A stretch of DNA of 64,000 bases from Alphaproteobacteria bacterium (GCA_024227565.1 JAAEUE010000336.1:27580-91579), one strand, 5' to 3'; shown: positions 8,858 through 18,312, counted from the first letter of the stretch. Program-made: numbers and translations. Notes: generated by a model from the sequence alone, not told the origin.

Positions 8858-10375
8858 ATGGCGGACTTAGAAACAGTTGAACGCGTCAAAGAGATTGACG
8901 TCGACAAATACAAGTATGGCTTCAAGACGGAGATCGAGAGCGAGCTCGCGCCAAAGGGCCTGTCGGAAGACATCGTGCGCTATATCTCTGCGAAGAAAGA
9001 TGAGCCGGAATGGATGCTGGAATGGCGGCTCGCCGCATACCGGCGGTGGCTGACCATGGAAGAGCCCGATTGGGCGCGGGTCGATTACCCAAAGATCGAT
9101 TTCCAGGATCTCCACTTCTATGCCGCACCGAAAACGACCGAGGGGCCAAAGTCCCTTGATGAGGTCGACCCGGTCCTGCTGGAAACCTATGCAAAGCTCG
9201 GCATTCCGCTGAAAGAACAAGAGCTGCTGGCCGGCGTGCGCAAGCATGATGAGCCCAGCCAGTTGGATGACGCAGGTGTTCCTAGCTACGGCTCGGGCAA
9301 GGTCGCCATCGATGCAGTGTTCGATTCAGTGTCGGTGGTTACAACCTTCAAGGAAGAGCTGGCCAAGGCCGGGGTGATCTTCTGCTCAATTTCTGAGGCT
9401 GTAAAAGAGCATCCAGAGCTGGTCAAGAAGTACCTGGGCTCGGTTGTGCCGCAGTCCGACAACTACTACGCCACGTTGAACTCCGCGGTCTTCTCGGACG
9501 GCTCGTTCGTCTACATCCCCAAGGGCACGCGCTGCCCCATGGAGTTGTCCACCTACTTCCGCATTAACGAGGAAAACACCGGCCAGTTTGAGCGCACGCT
9601 GATCATCGCCGACGAGGGCTCTTATGTGAGCTATCTGGAAGGCTGCACTGCGCCCATGCGCGATGAGAACCAGCTCCATGCCGCAGTCGTCGAGCTTGTG
9701 ACCCTGGACGATGCAGAGATCAAATACTCCACCGTGCAGAACTGGTACCCCGGCGATGCAGACGGCAAGGGCGGCATCTACAACTTCGTCACCAAGCGTG
9801 GTGACTGCCGCGGCAAGAACTCCAAGATTTCCTGGACCCAAGTTGAGACCGGCTCGGCAATCACCTGGAAGTACCCGTCCTGCATCCTGCGCGGCGACAA
9901 CTCACAAGGCGAGTTCTACTCGATTGCCATCTCCAATGGCCGCCAGCAGGTGGACAGCGGAACCAAGATGATCCACCTGGGCAAGAACACCTCAAGCCGG
10001 ATCATCTCCAAGGGGATCTCGGCAGGCAAATCGTCCAACACATACCGCGGCCTGGTATCGGCCCACCGCAAAGCGTCCAACGCGCGGAACTTCACTCAGT
10101 GTGATTCCCTGCTGATCGGCGATCAATGCGGCGCCCACACGGTGCCTTACATCGAGGCGAAGAACTCAACGGCAACCTTTGAGCACGAGGCCACAACCTC
10201 GAAGATCTCAGACGATCAGATGTTCTATGCCCAGCAGCGCGGACTGAATGAAGAGGAGGCCGTGGCCCTCATCGTCAACGGCTTCGTGCGCGATGTGCTG
10301 CAGCAATTGCCAATGGAATTCATGGCCGAAACCCAGAAGCTGATCGGGATCAGCTTGGAAGGTTCGGTTGGATAA
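8858..10375 (+). CDS. sufB: Fe-S cluster assembly scaffold SufB
   Basis: A 505-residue subunit of the SufBC2D scaffold on which Fe-S clusters are assembled in the cytoplasm. Conserved stretches include VVPQSDNYYATLNSAVFSDG, PMELSTYFRIN, YLEGCTAP and the C-terminal beta-helix with ARNFTQCDSLLIGDQCGAH. That segment holds the cysteine equivalent to the sulfur-accepting residue. Length is typical for alphaproteobacterial SufB. The ATG at 8858 follows AGAGAGACAG. It lies 18 bases after the desulfurase and 68 bases before sufC. Confidence 0.97.
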   Translation: MADLETVERVKEIDVDKYKYGFKTEIESELAPKGLSEDIVRYISAKKDEPEWMLEWRLAAYRRWLTMEEPDWARVDYPKIDFQDLHFYAAPKTTEGPKSLDEVDPVLLETYAKLGIPLKEQELLAGVRKHDEPSQLDDAGVPSYGSGKVAIDAVFDSVSVVTTFKEELAKAGVIFCSISEAVKEHPELVKKYLGSVVPQSDNYYATLNSAVFSDGSFVYIPKGTRCPMELSTYFRINEENTGQFERTLIIADEGSYVSYLEGCTAPMRDENQLHAAVVELVTLDDAEIKYSTVQNWYPGDADGKGGIYNFVTKRGDCRGKNSKISWTQVETGSAITWKYPSCILRGDNSQGEFYSIAISNGRQQVDSGTKMIHLGKNTSSRIISKGISAGKSSNTYRGLVSAHRKASNARNFTQCDSLLIGDQCGAHTVPYIEAKNSTATFEHEATTSKISDDQMFYAQQRGLNEEEAVALIVNGFVRDVLQQLPMEFMAETQKLIGISLEGSVG

Positions 10376-10388
10376 TCACTGCGGAAAA

Positions 10389-10412
10389 CCGGGCCCGCTA
10401 GCGGCCCGGGTT
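10389..10412 (+). other. GC-rich hairpin between sufB and sufC
   Basis: CCGGGCC (10389-10395) pairs with GGCCCGG (10403-10409) around a seven-base loop, and A/T bases outside extend it imperfectly. Only three T residues follow, so it looks more like a processing or partial-attenuation element inside the operon than a full terminator. Confidence 0.5.
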
Positions 10413-10443
10413 TGTGCACCACAAATAACAGAGAGATAAGTTT

Positions 10444-11205
10444 GTGAGCATACTTGAAATCAAGAATCTACATGTGAAGATCGAAGGCGAAGACACTGAA
10501 ATTCTTCGTGGAATCGACCTGACGGTAAACCCCGGCGAAGTCCATGCCATCATGGGCCCGAATGGTTCGGGCAAGTCCACCTTGTCTTATGTTCTGTCCG
10601 GTAAGGACGACTATGAGATCACCGAGGGTTCGGTCACCTACAAGGGCGATGACCTTCTGGAAATGGAAGTGGACGAGCGGGCATCAGCCGGTGTCTTCCT
10701 GGCCTTCCAATACCCGATCGAAATCCCCGGCGTGCCCACAATGACGTTCCTGCGCACTGCGCTGAACGCGCAGCGCAAGGCACGCGGTGAGGAGGAGCTG
10801 ACAACGCCGGCCTTCATGAAGGTCGTGCGCGAGAAGTCGCAAATGCTCAAAATCCGCCAGGAAATGTTGAAGCGCCCAGTGAATGTGGGCTTCTCCGGCG
10901 GCGAAAAGAAACGTGCCGAAATCCTGCAGATGGCGGTGCTCGAGCCCAGCCTGTGCGTGCTGGATGAAACCGATTCCGGACTGGATATCGATGCGCTTAA
11001 AATCGTCGCGGAAGGGGTCAACGCGCTCCGTTCGCCTGAACGCGCCATGGTGGTGATCACCCACTATCAGCGCCTTTTGAACTACATCGTGCCGGACCAT
11101 GTGCATGTGTTGTCTCAGGGGCGCATCGTGAAGTCCGGCGGCAAGGAACTGGCGTTGGAGCTGGAAGAATCCGGCTACGAAAACTTCACCGAGCAGGCAG
11201 CGTAA
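10444..11205 (+). CDS. sufC: Fe-S assembly ATPase SufC
   Basis: A 253-residue ABC-type ATPase that drives the SufBC2D scaffold. It shows Walker A GPNGSGKST, ABC signature FSGGEKKR, Walker B CVLDETDSGLDID and the H-loop VITHYQR. The GTG start at 10444 lies after AGAGATAAG. It is followed by sufD after 16 bases. No membrane domain is present, as expected for this soluble ABC ATPase. Confidence 0.97.
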   Translation: MSILEIKNLHVKIEGEDTEILRGIDLTVNPGEVHAIMGPNGSGKSTLSYVLSGKDDYEITEGSVTYKGDDLLEMEVDERASAGVFLAFQYPIEIPGVPTMTFLRTALNAQRKARGEEELTTPAFMKVVREKSQMLKIRQEMLKRPVNVGFSGGEKKRAEILQMAVLEPSLCVLDETDSGLDIDALKIVAEGVNALRSPERAMVVITHYQRLLNYIVPDHVHVLSQGRIVKSGGKELALELEESGYENFTEQAA

Positions 11206-11221
11206 GGGGCGCGAGCAGAAC

Positions 11222-12556
11222 ATGACCGCATCCCCCAACAGAACGCCGGCCGAAGAGGCCTTTGTGAGCGGTTTTGCCGCCGCTGAGGCCGCATTGCCGT
11301 CTGCTGAGTGGCTGAAGCGCAAGCAGGCCCTTGCCGCGTTCAACGAGCTTGGTCTGCCGCACCGGCGCATTGAGGCTTGGAAATACACCGACCTGCGCAA
11401 TCTGGTCGATGGTGCCTATCCGGCACAAACTGATGCCACACTGGTTGACGTTGAGCAGGTTCAGGAACTTGCGGCACGGTCGATCTTTGCCGGTATCGAC
11501 AGGGCAACTGCAGTGTTTGTCGATGGGCGCTTCCGCAGCGAACTTTCCGCTCTGCCTGAAGAAAGTGCGATTGAGGTTTTATCTCTTTCGGACAATTTGG
11601 CCGATGCGCCTAAGTGGCTGAGCGAAAATCTCGGAAGTGTCGTTCCTCAGGCCGATGATGCGGTTGCCGCACTCAATCTGGCCTATATGAGCGATGGTGC
11701 CGCCATTTATGTGAGTGGCAAGTGTGAACAGCCGCTGGAGCTTGTGTTCGTGCATTCATCAGGAGAGCCGCGCACGGTTTCTCAGCGCGTTCTCATCGTG
11801 GTGGACGACGAAGCGTCGTGCGAGATTTACGAAACCCACGTTTCGCCGGCAAATGGCCGATACGTGAGCAACGTGGTGACGGAAGTGGTGCTGGGCGACA
11901 AAGCCACATTCGACCATGTGAAGACGCAGAACGACGGGTCGGAGGCGGTCCATCTGGCCAACTTGCATGCGAAACTGGGTGCTGAAGCCAAGTTCAACAG
12001 TTTCTCAGCCACAAGCGGCGCACGGGTCAGTCGCCAGCAGGCATTCGTTGAGTATGCCGGCGAGCATACTGACGCCAATATCTCCGGCGTCTACCTGTTG
12101 GCCGACAAGCAGCATGGCGACAGCACTTTGGTGATCGATCATGCGGTGCCCAATTGCACCAGCCGCGAAATGTTCAAGCTGGTGCTCAATGATCACGCCC
12201 GCGGCGTGTTTCAAGGCAAGGTGACGGTTCGCCCGCACGCCCAGAAGACCGATGGCAAGCAGATGGCCCAGGCCCTCCTGCTGGCGCCGGATGCTGAGTT
12301 CGACAGCAAGCCGGAACTGGAAATCTTTGCTGACGACGTGGTCTGCGGCCACGGCGCAACGGCGGGCGAGTTGGACGAGGACCTGCTGTTCTACCTGCGT
12401 GCCCGCGGCATTCCGAAGGACCAGGCTATGGCTCTTCTGATTGCAGCCTTCGTTGGCGAGGCGGTTGAAGAGGTGAGCAGTGAAGCTGTGCGCGACGCGC
12501 TCAACGAGATGGCCACAAGCTGGCTGACCACACACAAGACAGGTGCATTATGCTGA
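11222..12556 (+). CDS. sufD: Fe-S assembly scaffold subunit SufD
   Basis: A 444-residue partner of SufB with the same right-handed beta-helix. The N-terminal helical part contains PHRRIEAWKYTDLRNLV, typical of SufD. The C-terminal core has GVFQGKVTVRPHAQKTDGKQ and CGHGATAGELDEDLLFYLRARG, with the conserved His and Cys near the SufB interface. It overlaps sufS by seven bases, implying coupled translation. Confidence 0.95.
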   Translation: MTASPNRTPAEEAFVSGFAAAEAALPSAEWLKRKQALAAFNELGLPHRRIEAWKYTDLRNLVDGAYPAQTDATLVDVEQVQELAARSIFAGIDRATAVFVDGRFRSELSALPEESAIEVLSLSDNLADAPKWLSENLGSVVPQADDAVAALNLAYMSDGAAIYVSGKCEQPLELVFVHSSGEPRTVSQRVLIVVDDEASCEIYETHVSPANGRYVSNVVTEVVLGDKATFDHVKTQNDGSEAVHLANLHAKLGAEAKFNSFSATSGARVSRQQAFVEYAGEHTDANISGVYLLADKQHGDSTLVIDHAVPNCTSREMFKLVLNDHARGVFQGKVTVRPHAQKTDGKQMAQALLLAPDAEFDSKPELEIFADDVVCGHGATAGELDEDLLFYLRARGIPKDQAMALLIAAFVGEAVEEVSSEAVRDALNEMATSWLTTHKTGALC

Positions 12557-13785
12557 AGCAGGCAATGCCTTACGATGTGCAGAAGATAAGACAGGATTTC
12601 CCGATCCTGTCCCGCGAAGTGTATGATAAGCCGCTGGTTTATCTGGATAATGCAGCTTCAGCCCAAAAGCCTAAGGTGGTTTTGGACGAGGTGCAGAAGG
12701 CCTATGCTGAAGAATATGCCAACGTGCACCGGGGCCTGCACTTCCTGTCCAACACGGCGACCGACAATTTCGAAGCCGCCCGGGAAACGGTTCGCAAGTT
12801 CATCAATGCGCCTTCTGCAGAGCAGATCGTGTTTACCCGCAATGCCACCGAGGCCATCAATCTTGTGGCCCAAAGCTATGGCGGTGAGGCGATCGGGGAG
12901 GGCGATGAGATCGTCATCTCGATCATGGAGCACCACTCCAACATTGTGCCCTGGCATTTTCACCGCGAACGCAATGGCGCGGTGATCAAATGGGCGCCGG
13001 TGAGCGAGGATGGCGATTTCCTTATCGAAGAGTTCGCCAAACTCCTGGGCCCGAAGACCAAGATGGTCGCCCTCACGCATATGTCCAACGCGCTCGGCAC
13101 CATTGTGCCGATGAAGGAGGTCATCGCACTGGCCCATGAAAAGGGCATTCCAGTGTTGGTGGACGGCAGCCAGGCTGTGGTTCACATGACGGTGGATGTG
13201 CAGGATTTGGATGCAGATTTTTATGCGTTCACCGGCCACAAGACTTATGGCCCCTCCGGCATAGGCGTGCTCTACGGCAAGATGGACCTTCTCAACGCCA
13301 TGCAGCCCTACCAGGGCGGCGGCGAGATGATCCTTGATGTGCATGAGGACGAGATCACCTATGCCAAGACACCCCATCGGTTCGAGGCAGGCACGCCCGC
13401 CATTGTCCAGGCTATCGGTCTGGGCCATGCGCTTGATTACATGATGGGGGTGGGGCTTGAGAACATCATTGCCCACGAGGCGGTGCTGGCCGAATATGCC
13501 GATCAACGGCTACGCCAGATCAACTCGCTCAAGCTGGTCGGCACGGCGAAAAACAAGGGCGCCATCTTCTCCTTCGCCATGGAAGGGGCACACGCCCATG
13601 ACATCTCGACGATCATCGACCGCTACGGCGTTGCCGTGCGTGCCGGCACCCATTGCACCCAGCCATTGCTGGAACGCTTTGGCCTAACCTCAACTTGCCG
13701 TGCGTCGTTTGGCATGTACAATACGCTGGACGAAGTGGACGCGTTGGCAGACGCCCTGACAAAGGCATCGGAGTTCTTTCAATAA
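12550..13785 (+). CDS. sufS: Cysteine desulfurase SufS (group II)
   Basis: A 411-residue PLP enzyme. PLVYLDNAASAQKP near the N-terminus, TGHKTYGPSGIGVLYG with the PLP lysine, and RAGTHCTQPLLERFG with the catalytic Cys in the rigid-loop context mark a group II (SufS/CsdA) desulfurase. Two start codons are possible, ATG 12550 or ATG 12565 (MPYDVQKIR). The first overlaps sufD. Group II enzymes normally need SufE or SufU to accept sulfur, and neither is encoded here. The stop overlaps the next start in TAATG. Confidence 0.95.
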   Translation: MLKQAMPYDVQKIRQDFPILSREVYDKPLVYLDNAASAQKPKVVLDEVQKAYAEEYANVHRGLHFLSNTATDNFEAARETVRKFINAPSAEQIVFTRNATEAINLVAQSYGGEAIGEGDEIVISIMEHHSNIVPWHFHRERNGAVIKWAPVSEDGDFLIEEFAKLLGPKTKMVALTHMSNALGTIVPMKEVIALAHEKGIPVLVDGSQAVVHMTVDVQDLDADFYAFTGHKTYGPSGIGVLYGKMDLLNAMQPYQGGGEMILDVHEDEITYAKTPHRFEAGTPAIVQAIGLGHALDYMMGVGLENIIAHEAVLAEYADQRLRQINSLKLVGTAKNKGAIFSFAMEGAHAHDISTIIDRYGVAVRAGTHCTQPLLERFGLTSTCRASFGMYNTLDEVDALADALTKASEFFQ

Positions 13786-14249
13786 TGACTGTGGACGATA
13801 GAAAAGACCCTGGCACGGTGCAGGAAAGTTGCGCACCGGCGATGCCTGCAGAAGCGTTGGACATTGCCAGCGAAAATGACGGCTGGGATGATCAGCAAGC
13901 GGTGCCGACCGGAAATATGTCGAGTGCCATCCCGCAAGACGAGCTTAATCGCCTGACCGATGACATGATCACGGCGATCAAGAGCGTTTACGATCCCGAG
14001 ATCCCGGTTGATATCTACGAATTGGGACTTATCTACAAGATTGACGTTGATGACGACCGCAAGGTGGATATCGACATGACCCTGACCGCGCCGGGATGTC
14101 CGGTGGCCGGCGAGATGCCCGGTTGGGTGGAAGACGCCGTATCGACCGTTCAGGGTGTCCAGGACGTCAAGGTGAACCTGGTGTTCGATCCGCCTTGGGA
14201 CATCACACGCATGTCGGACGAGGCCAAAATCGTCCTCAACATGTGGTAA
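13785..14249 (+). CDS. sufT: Fe-S maturation protein SufT (DUF59/MIP18 family)
   Basis: A 154-residue protein with a variable acidic N-terminus of about 45 residues, then a DUF59 domain with SVYDPEIPVDIYELGLIY and TLTAPGCPVAGEMP, the latter carrying the conserved Cys. Members of this family help deliver Fe-S clusters to target proteins. The start shares one base with the sufS stop. Position inside the suf operon supports the name. Confidence 0.92.
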   Translation: MTVDDRKDPGTVQESCAPAMPAEALDIASENDGWDDQQAVPTGNMSSAIPQDELNRLTDDMITAIKSVYDPEIPVDIYELGLIYKIDVDDDRKVDIDMTLTAPGCPVAGEMPGWVEDAVSTVQGVQDVKVNLVFDPPWDITRMSDEAKIVLNMW

Positions 14250-14295
14250 GAATTTTGCCGTAGGCTTGGTCGAACACGAAAACGGATGAGATGAA

Positions 14296-14679
14296 ATGGC
14301 ACCACGCCCCCGCCCACAAGTGATGAGCCTGACCGACGCTGCCGCGATGCGCGTACGCGAGATCATGGCCAATTCCGACAAACAGATCGCCGGTGTGCGC
14401 GTCGGCGTGACCAACGCCGGCTGTGCGGGCATGGCCTACACCATGGACTATGCCGAGCAGGTCGATCCGCTGGACGATGTGGTGGAAGACAAGGGTGTGA
14501 AGCTGTTTGTGGACCCGAAGGCCATTTTGTTCCTGCTGGGAACGGAAATGGATTATGAAGTCACTCAGTTGAAATCGGGTTTTGTGTTCAAGAACCCCAA
14601 CGAAACCTCAGCCTGTGGCTGCGGCGAGTCGGTGACAATAGCACCGGCCAACCTGGCAGACTTTGCCCCAGCAAGCTAA
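14296..14679 (+). CDS. sufA: Fe-S carrier SufA/IscA (HesB-like)
   Basis: A 127-residue A-type carrier that passes Fe-S clusters from scaffold to apoproteins. It has the family's three cysteines: one in GVTNAGCAGMAYTMDY and two in SACGCGES. An N-terminal extension (about 10 residues rich in Pro and Arg) precedes the SLTDAAAMRVREIM core. It is the last gene of the operon, 46 bases after sufT, and converges on the VWA gene. Confidence 0.93.
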   Translation: MAPRPRPQVMSLTDAAAMRVREIMANSDKQIAGVRVGVTNAGCAGMAYTMDYAEQVDPLDDVVEDKGVKLFVDPKAILFLLGTEMDYEVTQLKSGFVFKNPNETSACGCGESVTIAPANLADFAPAS

Positions 14680-14718
14680 TCAGCGCTTGAAATGAGTGAT
14701 CTCCGGCGCGCTGCAGGC

Positions 14719-15468
14719 TCAATTCGTGCGCTTGGATTTGTCGCCGTCCTCCAGCAGAACTATGGGCGGCTGAATTTCCCGCAATAGCTTTTTCCGGATC
14801 GCTTCAGGGTAATCCTTGAAGGTGTTGGCGCTGATGACAAAAGCGCCATTTCCGCCAACCACGCTTTCCCGGTAGTACGTTGCCAGAAACTCGCGCGGTC
14901 CCAGGATCGCCAGACCGTTCACCGTGATTCCTGTCGACACCACACGGTTGCGCGCTGGCTTGACGTCCTCGCCCTCATTGTTGGGTCCGTCTCCGGACAC
15001 ATCGATAACCTGGCGATCGCAGGCGAACGGATTGTTCTGGAACAGCGCAGCTGAAAAGGTGAGGGCGTTGCCGATGGCCGTGGAGTAGGGCTTGAACGCC
15101 CGTTGCACGTTGTCGATCTTGTCGGCAAAGGCATTGATCGCGCCATCATCACTCAGCAACGTCCAGGGAATGACCTGGAGCTGGTGTGGATCGCCGCTCC
15201 ACTGCATCACTGTTGCCGCAATGGCCCGGTTGCCGGGAAATCTGATGGCTGCAATAATCTCCTCAGAGCGCAATGCCTGGGCAAGGCCCCGGGTCTGAAG
15301 CTGGTACTCGTTCTGGTCAACACTGCCGGACACATCAAGCGCGAGCACCAGGGCAAGCCTGCAATGCGGAGCGGCAGCGACTGGGGAATTGAGTGGCACA
15401 AGATAGCCTGCCGCAAAAATCAAAGCGGCAACTGCACAGATCCTTCTATAGGTTTGCTCTGCACGCAT
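14719..15468 (-). CDS. Exported VWA-domain protein (DUF1194)
   Basis: A 249-residue protein with a signal peptide (VAALIFAAGYLVPLNSPVAA, cleavage near residue 33). A von Willebrand A domain follows, whose metal-binding motif is DVSGSV, with later ISANTF and DVSGDGPNNEG segments. It belongs to the DUF1194 family found in alphaproteobacteria. It is probably periplasmic, with function unknown. The ATG at 15468 is preferred over an upstream TTG because it places the signal peptide correctly. It is divergent from the TfoX-like gene. Confidence 0.85.
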   Translation of the reverse strand: MRAEQTYRRICAVAALIFAAGYLVPLNSPVAAAPHCRLALVLALDVSGSVDQNEYQLQTRGLAQALRSEEIIAAIRFPGNRAIAATVMQWSGDPHQLQVIPWTLLSDDGAINAFADKIDNVQRAFKPYSTAIGNALTFSAALFQNNPFACDRQVIDVSGDGPNNEGEDVKPARNRVVSTGITVNGLAILGPREFLATYYRESVVGGNGAFVISANTFKDYPEAIRKKLLREIQPPIVLLEDGDKSKRTN

Positions 15469-15540
15469 GGCGCGATGATAGCTGATCGGATAGGATGCTA
15501 GAAGTGACAATCGTGTTTGAGCTGCAAGAGAAAATTCAAC

Positions 15541-15903
15541 ATGGCGGTCTCCCAGGAGTACCTAGACTTCATCAAGGAAGCGCTTGAGGCGTTCGGCCCG
15601 GTGGATACACGCCGCATGTTTGGCGGCGCGGGTATATTCCGCGATAAGCTGATGTTCGGATTGATCGCCAATGAGCAACTTTATCTAAAGACCGACGACG
15701 AAAACCGCCCCGACTTTGAGGCGGAAGACTGCCCCCCGTTCGTTTACGAAGCCAAGGGCGGCAAGCGGACGGTCATGTCCTATTCGCTTGTGCCTGAGCG
15801 GCTCTACGATGAGCCCGAAGAAATGGCGGCGTGGGCGCAAAAAGCATACGGCGCCGCCCTGAGGGGCGACGCCGCAAAACCAAAGCGTAAAAAGAAAACG
15901 TGA
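15541..15903 (+). CDS. TfoX/Sxy N-terminal domain protein
   Basis: A 120-residue protein matching the TfoX N-terminal domain: DTRRMFGGAGIFRDKLMFGLIAN, LYLKTDDENRPDF and MSYSLVPERLYDE. It ends in a lysine-rich tail (KPKRKKKT). In gammaproteobacteria TfoX activates competence genes, but standalone N-domain proteins in alphaproteobacteria have no established role. Start at ATG 15541. It is convergent with the helicase gene. Confidence 0.85.
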   Translation: MAVSQEYLDFIKEALEAFGPVDTRRMFGGAGIFRDKLMFGLIANEQLYLKTDDENRPDFEAEDCPPFVYEAKGGKRTVMSYSLVPERLYDEPEEMAAWAQKAYGAALRGDAAKPKRKKKT

Positions 15904-15922
15904 GGGCCCAGAAGGCCTAGTC

Positions 15923-17335
15923 TCAACGCTGCAAGAACGCTGGTATGTGACCTGAATCGGTGATCTTGCCCACATCAGGCATCGCTTCGACCTGATCAGC
16001 CGGCCGGCGGGACTTGCGGTCTCCCCGAGATTTCTTCGGGGCATCACGCTTCTCCGACGCCGGAGCTGCTGCTTTTTCGGAACGTTTTGAATCGGCAGAC
16101 TTTTCAGTGCGCTTGCCGCTACTGGGTTTGCGTCCTCGCGATTTGTCGCCGCCACGGCCCCGACCACGGCCCCGCTTTGCGGAAGCTTCGGCGATTTCCT
16201 CTTCGGTCGGCTCGTCGCCGAGCCAATCGATCTTCTTCTCAATCAGTTTTTCAACGTCCTTGAGATATCTGAACTCGTCTGGTTGCACGAGGGTGATGGA
16301 GTTGCCCTTGCGGCCAGCACGGCCCGTGCGGCCGATGCGGTGCACATAGTCTTCAGCATGTGTGGGAATGTCGAAATTGTACACATGGCTTACATCTGGA
16401 ATGTCCAGACCACGCGCTGCCACATCCGAAGCAATCAAATAGGTGATCTTGCCATCGCGGAAGCTGTTGAGAGTTCTCAACCTTGCATGCTGGTCCATAT
16501 CGCCATGCAGAGCAGCGGCGTTGAAGCCGTGCGACTGCAGTGATTTTTCCAGAATGCCGACCGTGGTCTTCCTGTTGGCAAAGATGATGGCGTTGTTCAC
16601 GTCATCGCTTTGTTTCCGGAGCACGTCGCGCAAGGCATCGCGCTTCTGGTCGAAGTCACGGGGGGCCAGCATAACGTTCTGGGTGATGCTTTCAGCTGTG
16701 GCAGAGCGCTTGGCGACTTCCACCTCAACCGGACTGTGCAGAAATGTGTTGGTGAGCCGTTCAATTTCCGGTGGCATGGTGGCCGAGAAGAACAGGGTCT
16801 GCCGGGTGAAGGGGAGCAGCTTGTAGATGCGCTCCAGATCGGGAATGAAACCCATGTCCAGCATACGGTCGGCTTCATCGACCACGAAGATCTCAACGCC
16901 AGTCAGCAAAAGCTTGCCACGTTCGAAGTGATCCAGCAGACGGCCAGGTGTTGCGATCAGAACATCAGCACCGCGGCTCAGTTTGCGGTCTTGTTCATCA
17001 AACGACACGCCGCCGATGAGCAGGGCAACGTTGAGCTTGTGTTTTGCCCCCAGGGTCTCGAACGCTTCGTGAACTTGGGCTGCAAGCTCCCTGGTGGGCT
17101 CGATGATCAGCGAGCGTGGCATCCGGGCGCGGGCGCGGCCGCGTTCCAGCTTGCACAGCATGGGCAAGGCGAACGCGGCGGTTTTGCCAGATCCGGTTTG
17201 GGCCAGGCCCAAAACGTCTCTGCCTTCCAACGCTGGTGGAATGCCTTGTGCTTGAATGGGTGTAGGTTCGGTAAAGCCGGCCGTAGTTATTGCGTCCAGC
17301 ACTTTCGGGCTCAGGCCCAATGTGTCAAATGTCAT
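15923..17335 (-). CDS. DEAD-box RNA helicase, RhlE-like
   Basis: A 470-residue ATP-dependent RNA helicase. The Q motif is TPIQAQGIP, motif I AQTGSGKT, motif II VVDEADRMLDMGF, motif III FSATMP, and motif VI HRIGRTGRAGRKG. After the two RecA-like domains (about residues 1-370) comes a basic low-complexity tail rich in Lys, Arg, Gly and Ser, as in RhlE-type helicases that act in RNA turnover and ribosome assembly. The start at ATG 17335 (MTFDTLGLSP) follows AGAGAAAG. The 206 bases upstream must hold its promoter, but none stands out. Confidence 0.93.
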   Translation of the reverse strand: MTFDTLGLSPKVLDAITTAGFTEPTPIQAQGIPPALEGRDVLGLAQTGSGKTAAFALPMLCKLERGRARARMPRSLIIEPTRELAAQVHEAFETLGAKHKLNVALLIGGVSFDEQDRKLSRGADVLIATPGRLLDHFERGKLLLTGVEIFVVDEADRMLDMGFIPDLERIYKLLPFTRQTLFFSATMPPEIERLTNTFLHSPVEVEVAKRSATAESITQNVMLAPRDFDQKRDALRDVLRKQSDDVNNAIIFANRKTTVGILEKSLQSHGFNAAALHGDMDQHARLRTLNSFRDGKITYLIASDVAARGLDIPDVSHVYNFDIPTHAEDYVHRIGRTGRAGRKGNSITLVQPDEFRYLKDVEKLIEKKIDWLGDEPTEEEIAEASAKRGRGRGRGGDKSRGRKPSSGKRTEKSADSKRSEKAAAPASEKRDAPKKSRGDRKSRRPADQVEAMPDVGKITDSGHIPAFLQR

Positions 17336-17541
17336 GTAATCTTTCTCTTGAGGGACCAAATTTTCAGTCTATGTGCCGTTGGGGGAAGGTCGTCGGGACC
17401 TAGACCCTTTCGCGGCACCACCTCAGAGCGCCGCAGCGGATGGCTGAAACATAGGGATTGTTTCGTATTTGTCAATGTCCCGGAATGTGTGGAGTTTATC
17501 TTTTGTTCCAATTGGTTAGCGGAACATCACGGCGGCGGAGC

Positions 17542-18312
17542 TCATGAATTGCCAATGTGACGCTCAAAAATCGATTCGGCAGCGGCCCTCCAAGGCGAAA
17601 AGGCGTCCGCGTCTTTCAAGATATCAAGCCCCTGGCCGGTGAGAGAACCAGGCAGGCAAAGGTCGTTGATCAACGCGGGCAGAGGGGTGTCTGAGCGCTT
17701 CGAGGCTGATACCGCGCCGGCCCGGGTCATGCCTGCGATTACCGCGCGGGCCTGGTCTTCAGGAACGCCCTTGGCGCTCAGCCAGTCGGTCATTTCCATG
17801 ATCAGCGCCTGAACCCAGCCAAAATACGCCCCGCTGCCGCTGGCAGCCTTGAACTGGCTCTCCGTCTCAAACGCGATAACCGGGCCGCAGGAGGCCATAA
17901 GAGCCTGCACGCCTGCGTTGGCTGGCCATATGCTGGTTGGGCTCTCGCCAAATTCGGCCGTGATGACGGGCATGGCCAGAACGACGTCCGCGCCGTTCAC
18001 GTGAGGCTCGAAGGTGCTGCGCGAGACTGTGCCGGCAAAGGAGAGAACGATCTGTTCAGCCCGCCAGGGCAGGCCAGTTATGGTCTCTTCCACATCGAAC
18101 GGGCGAACTGCAACGATTACAACGTCACTGCGCCGGATCAGGTCCTCGTTTTCCGCACAGATCTCTAGATCGAACCTCTCGGCGAGCGCCGCAGAGCGTT
18201 CCTTGTTGCGTGCGCTCAAAAGCACTTTCGGCGGGCTGCCTGCGCGCATCAAGCCCGGAACAACATGGGCCATTAAATGACCCACCCCAAGGACACCAAC
18301 CGTCAACGTCAT
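17542..18312 (-). CDS. Pyrroline-5-carboxylate reductase-like NAD(P)-binding protein
   Basis: A 256-residue member of the P5C reductase family. An N-terminal Rossmann fold (VGVLGVGHLMAHVVPGLM) and a VVIVAVRP strand are followed by the helical dimer domain with a C-terminal GSLTGQGLDIL motif. Sequence features are divergent from canonical ProC, for example SGSGAYFGW where ProC usually has a SGSGPAY-type motif. It may therefore act on another imino acid. The ATG at 18312 has GAGAGG upstream; an ATG at 18333 lacks one. It lies downstream of the aquaporin gene on the same strand. Confidence 0.8.
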   Translation of the reverse strand: MTLTVGVLGVGHLMAHVVPGLMRAGSPPKVLLSARNKERSAALAERFDLEICAENEDLIRRSDVVIVAVRPFDVEETITGLPWRAEQIVLSFAGTVSRSTFEPHVNGADVVLAMPVITAEFGESPTSIWPANAGVQALMASCGPVIAFETESQFKAASGSGAYFGWVQALIMEMTDWLSAKGVPEDQARAVIAGMTRAGAVSASKRSDTPLPALINDLCLPGSLTGQGLDILKDADAFSPWRAAAESIFERHIGNS

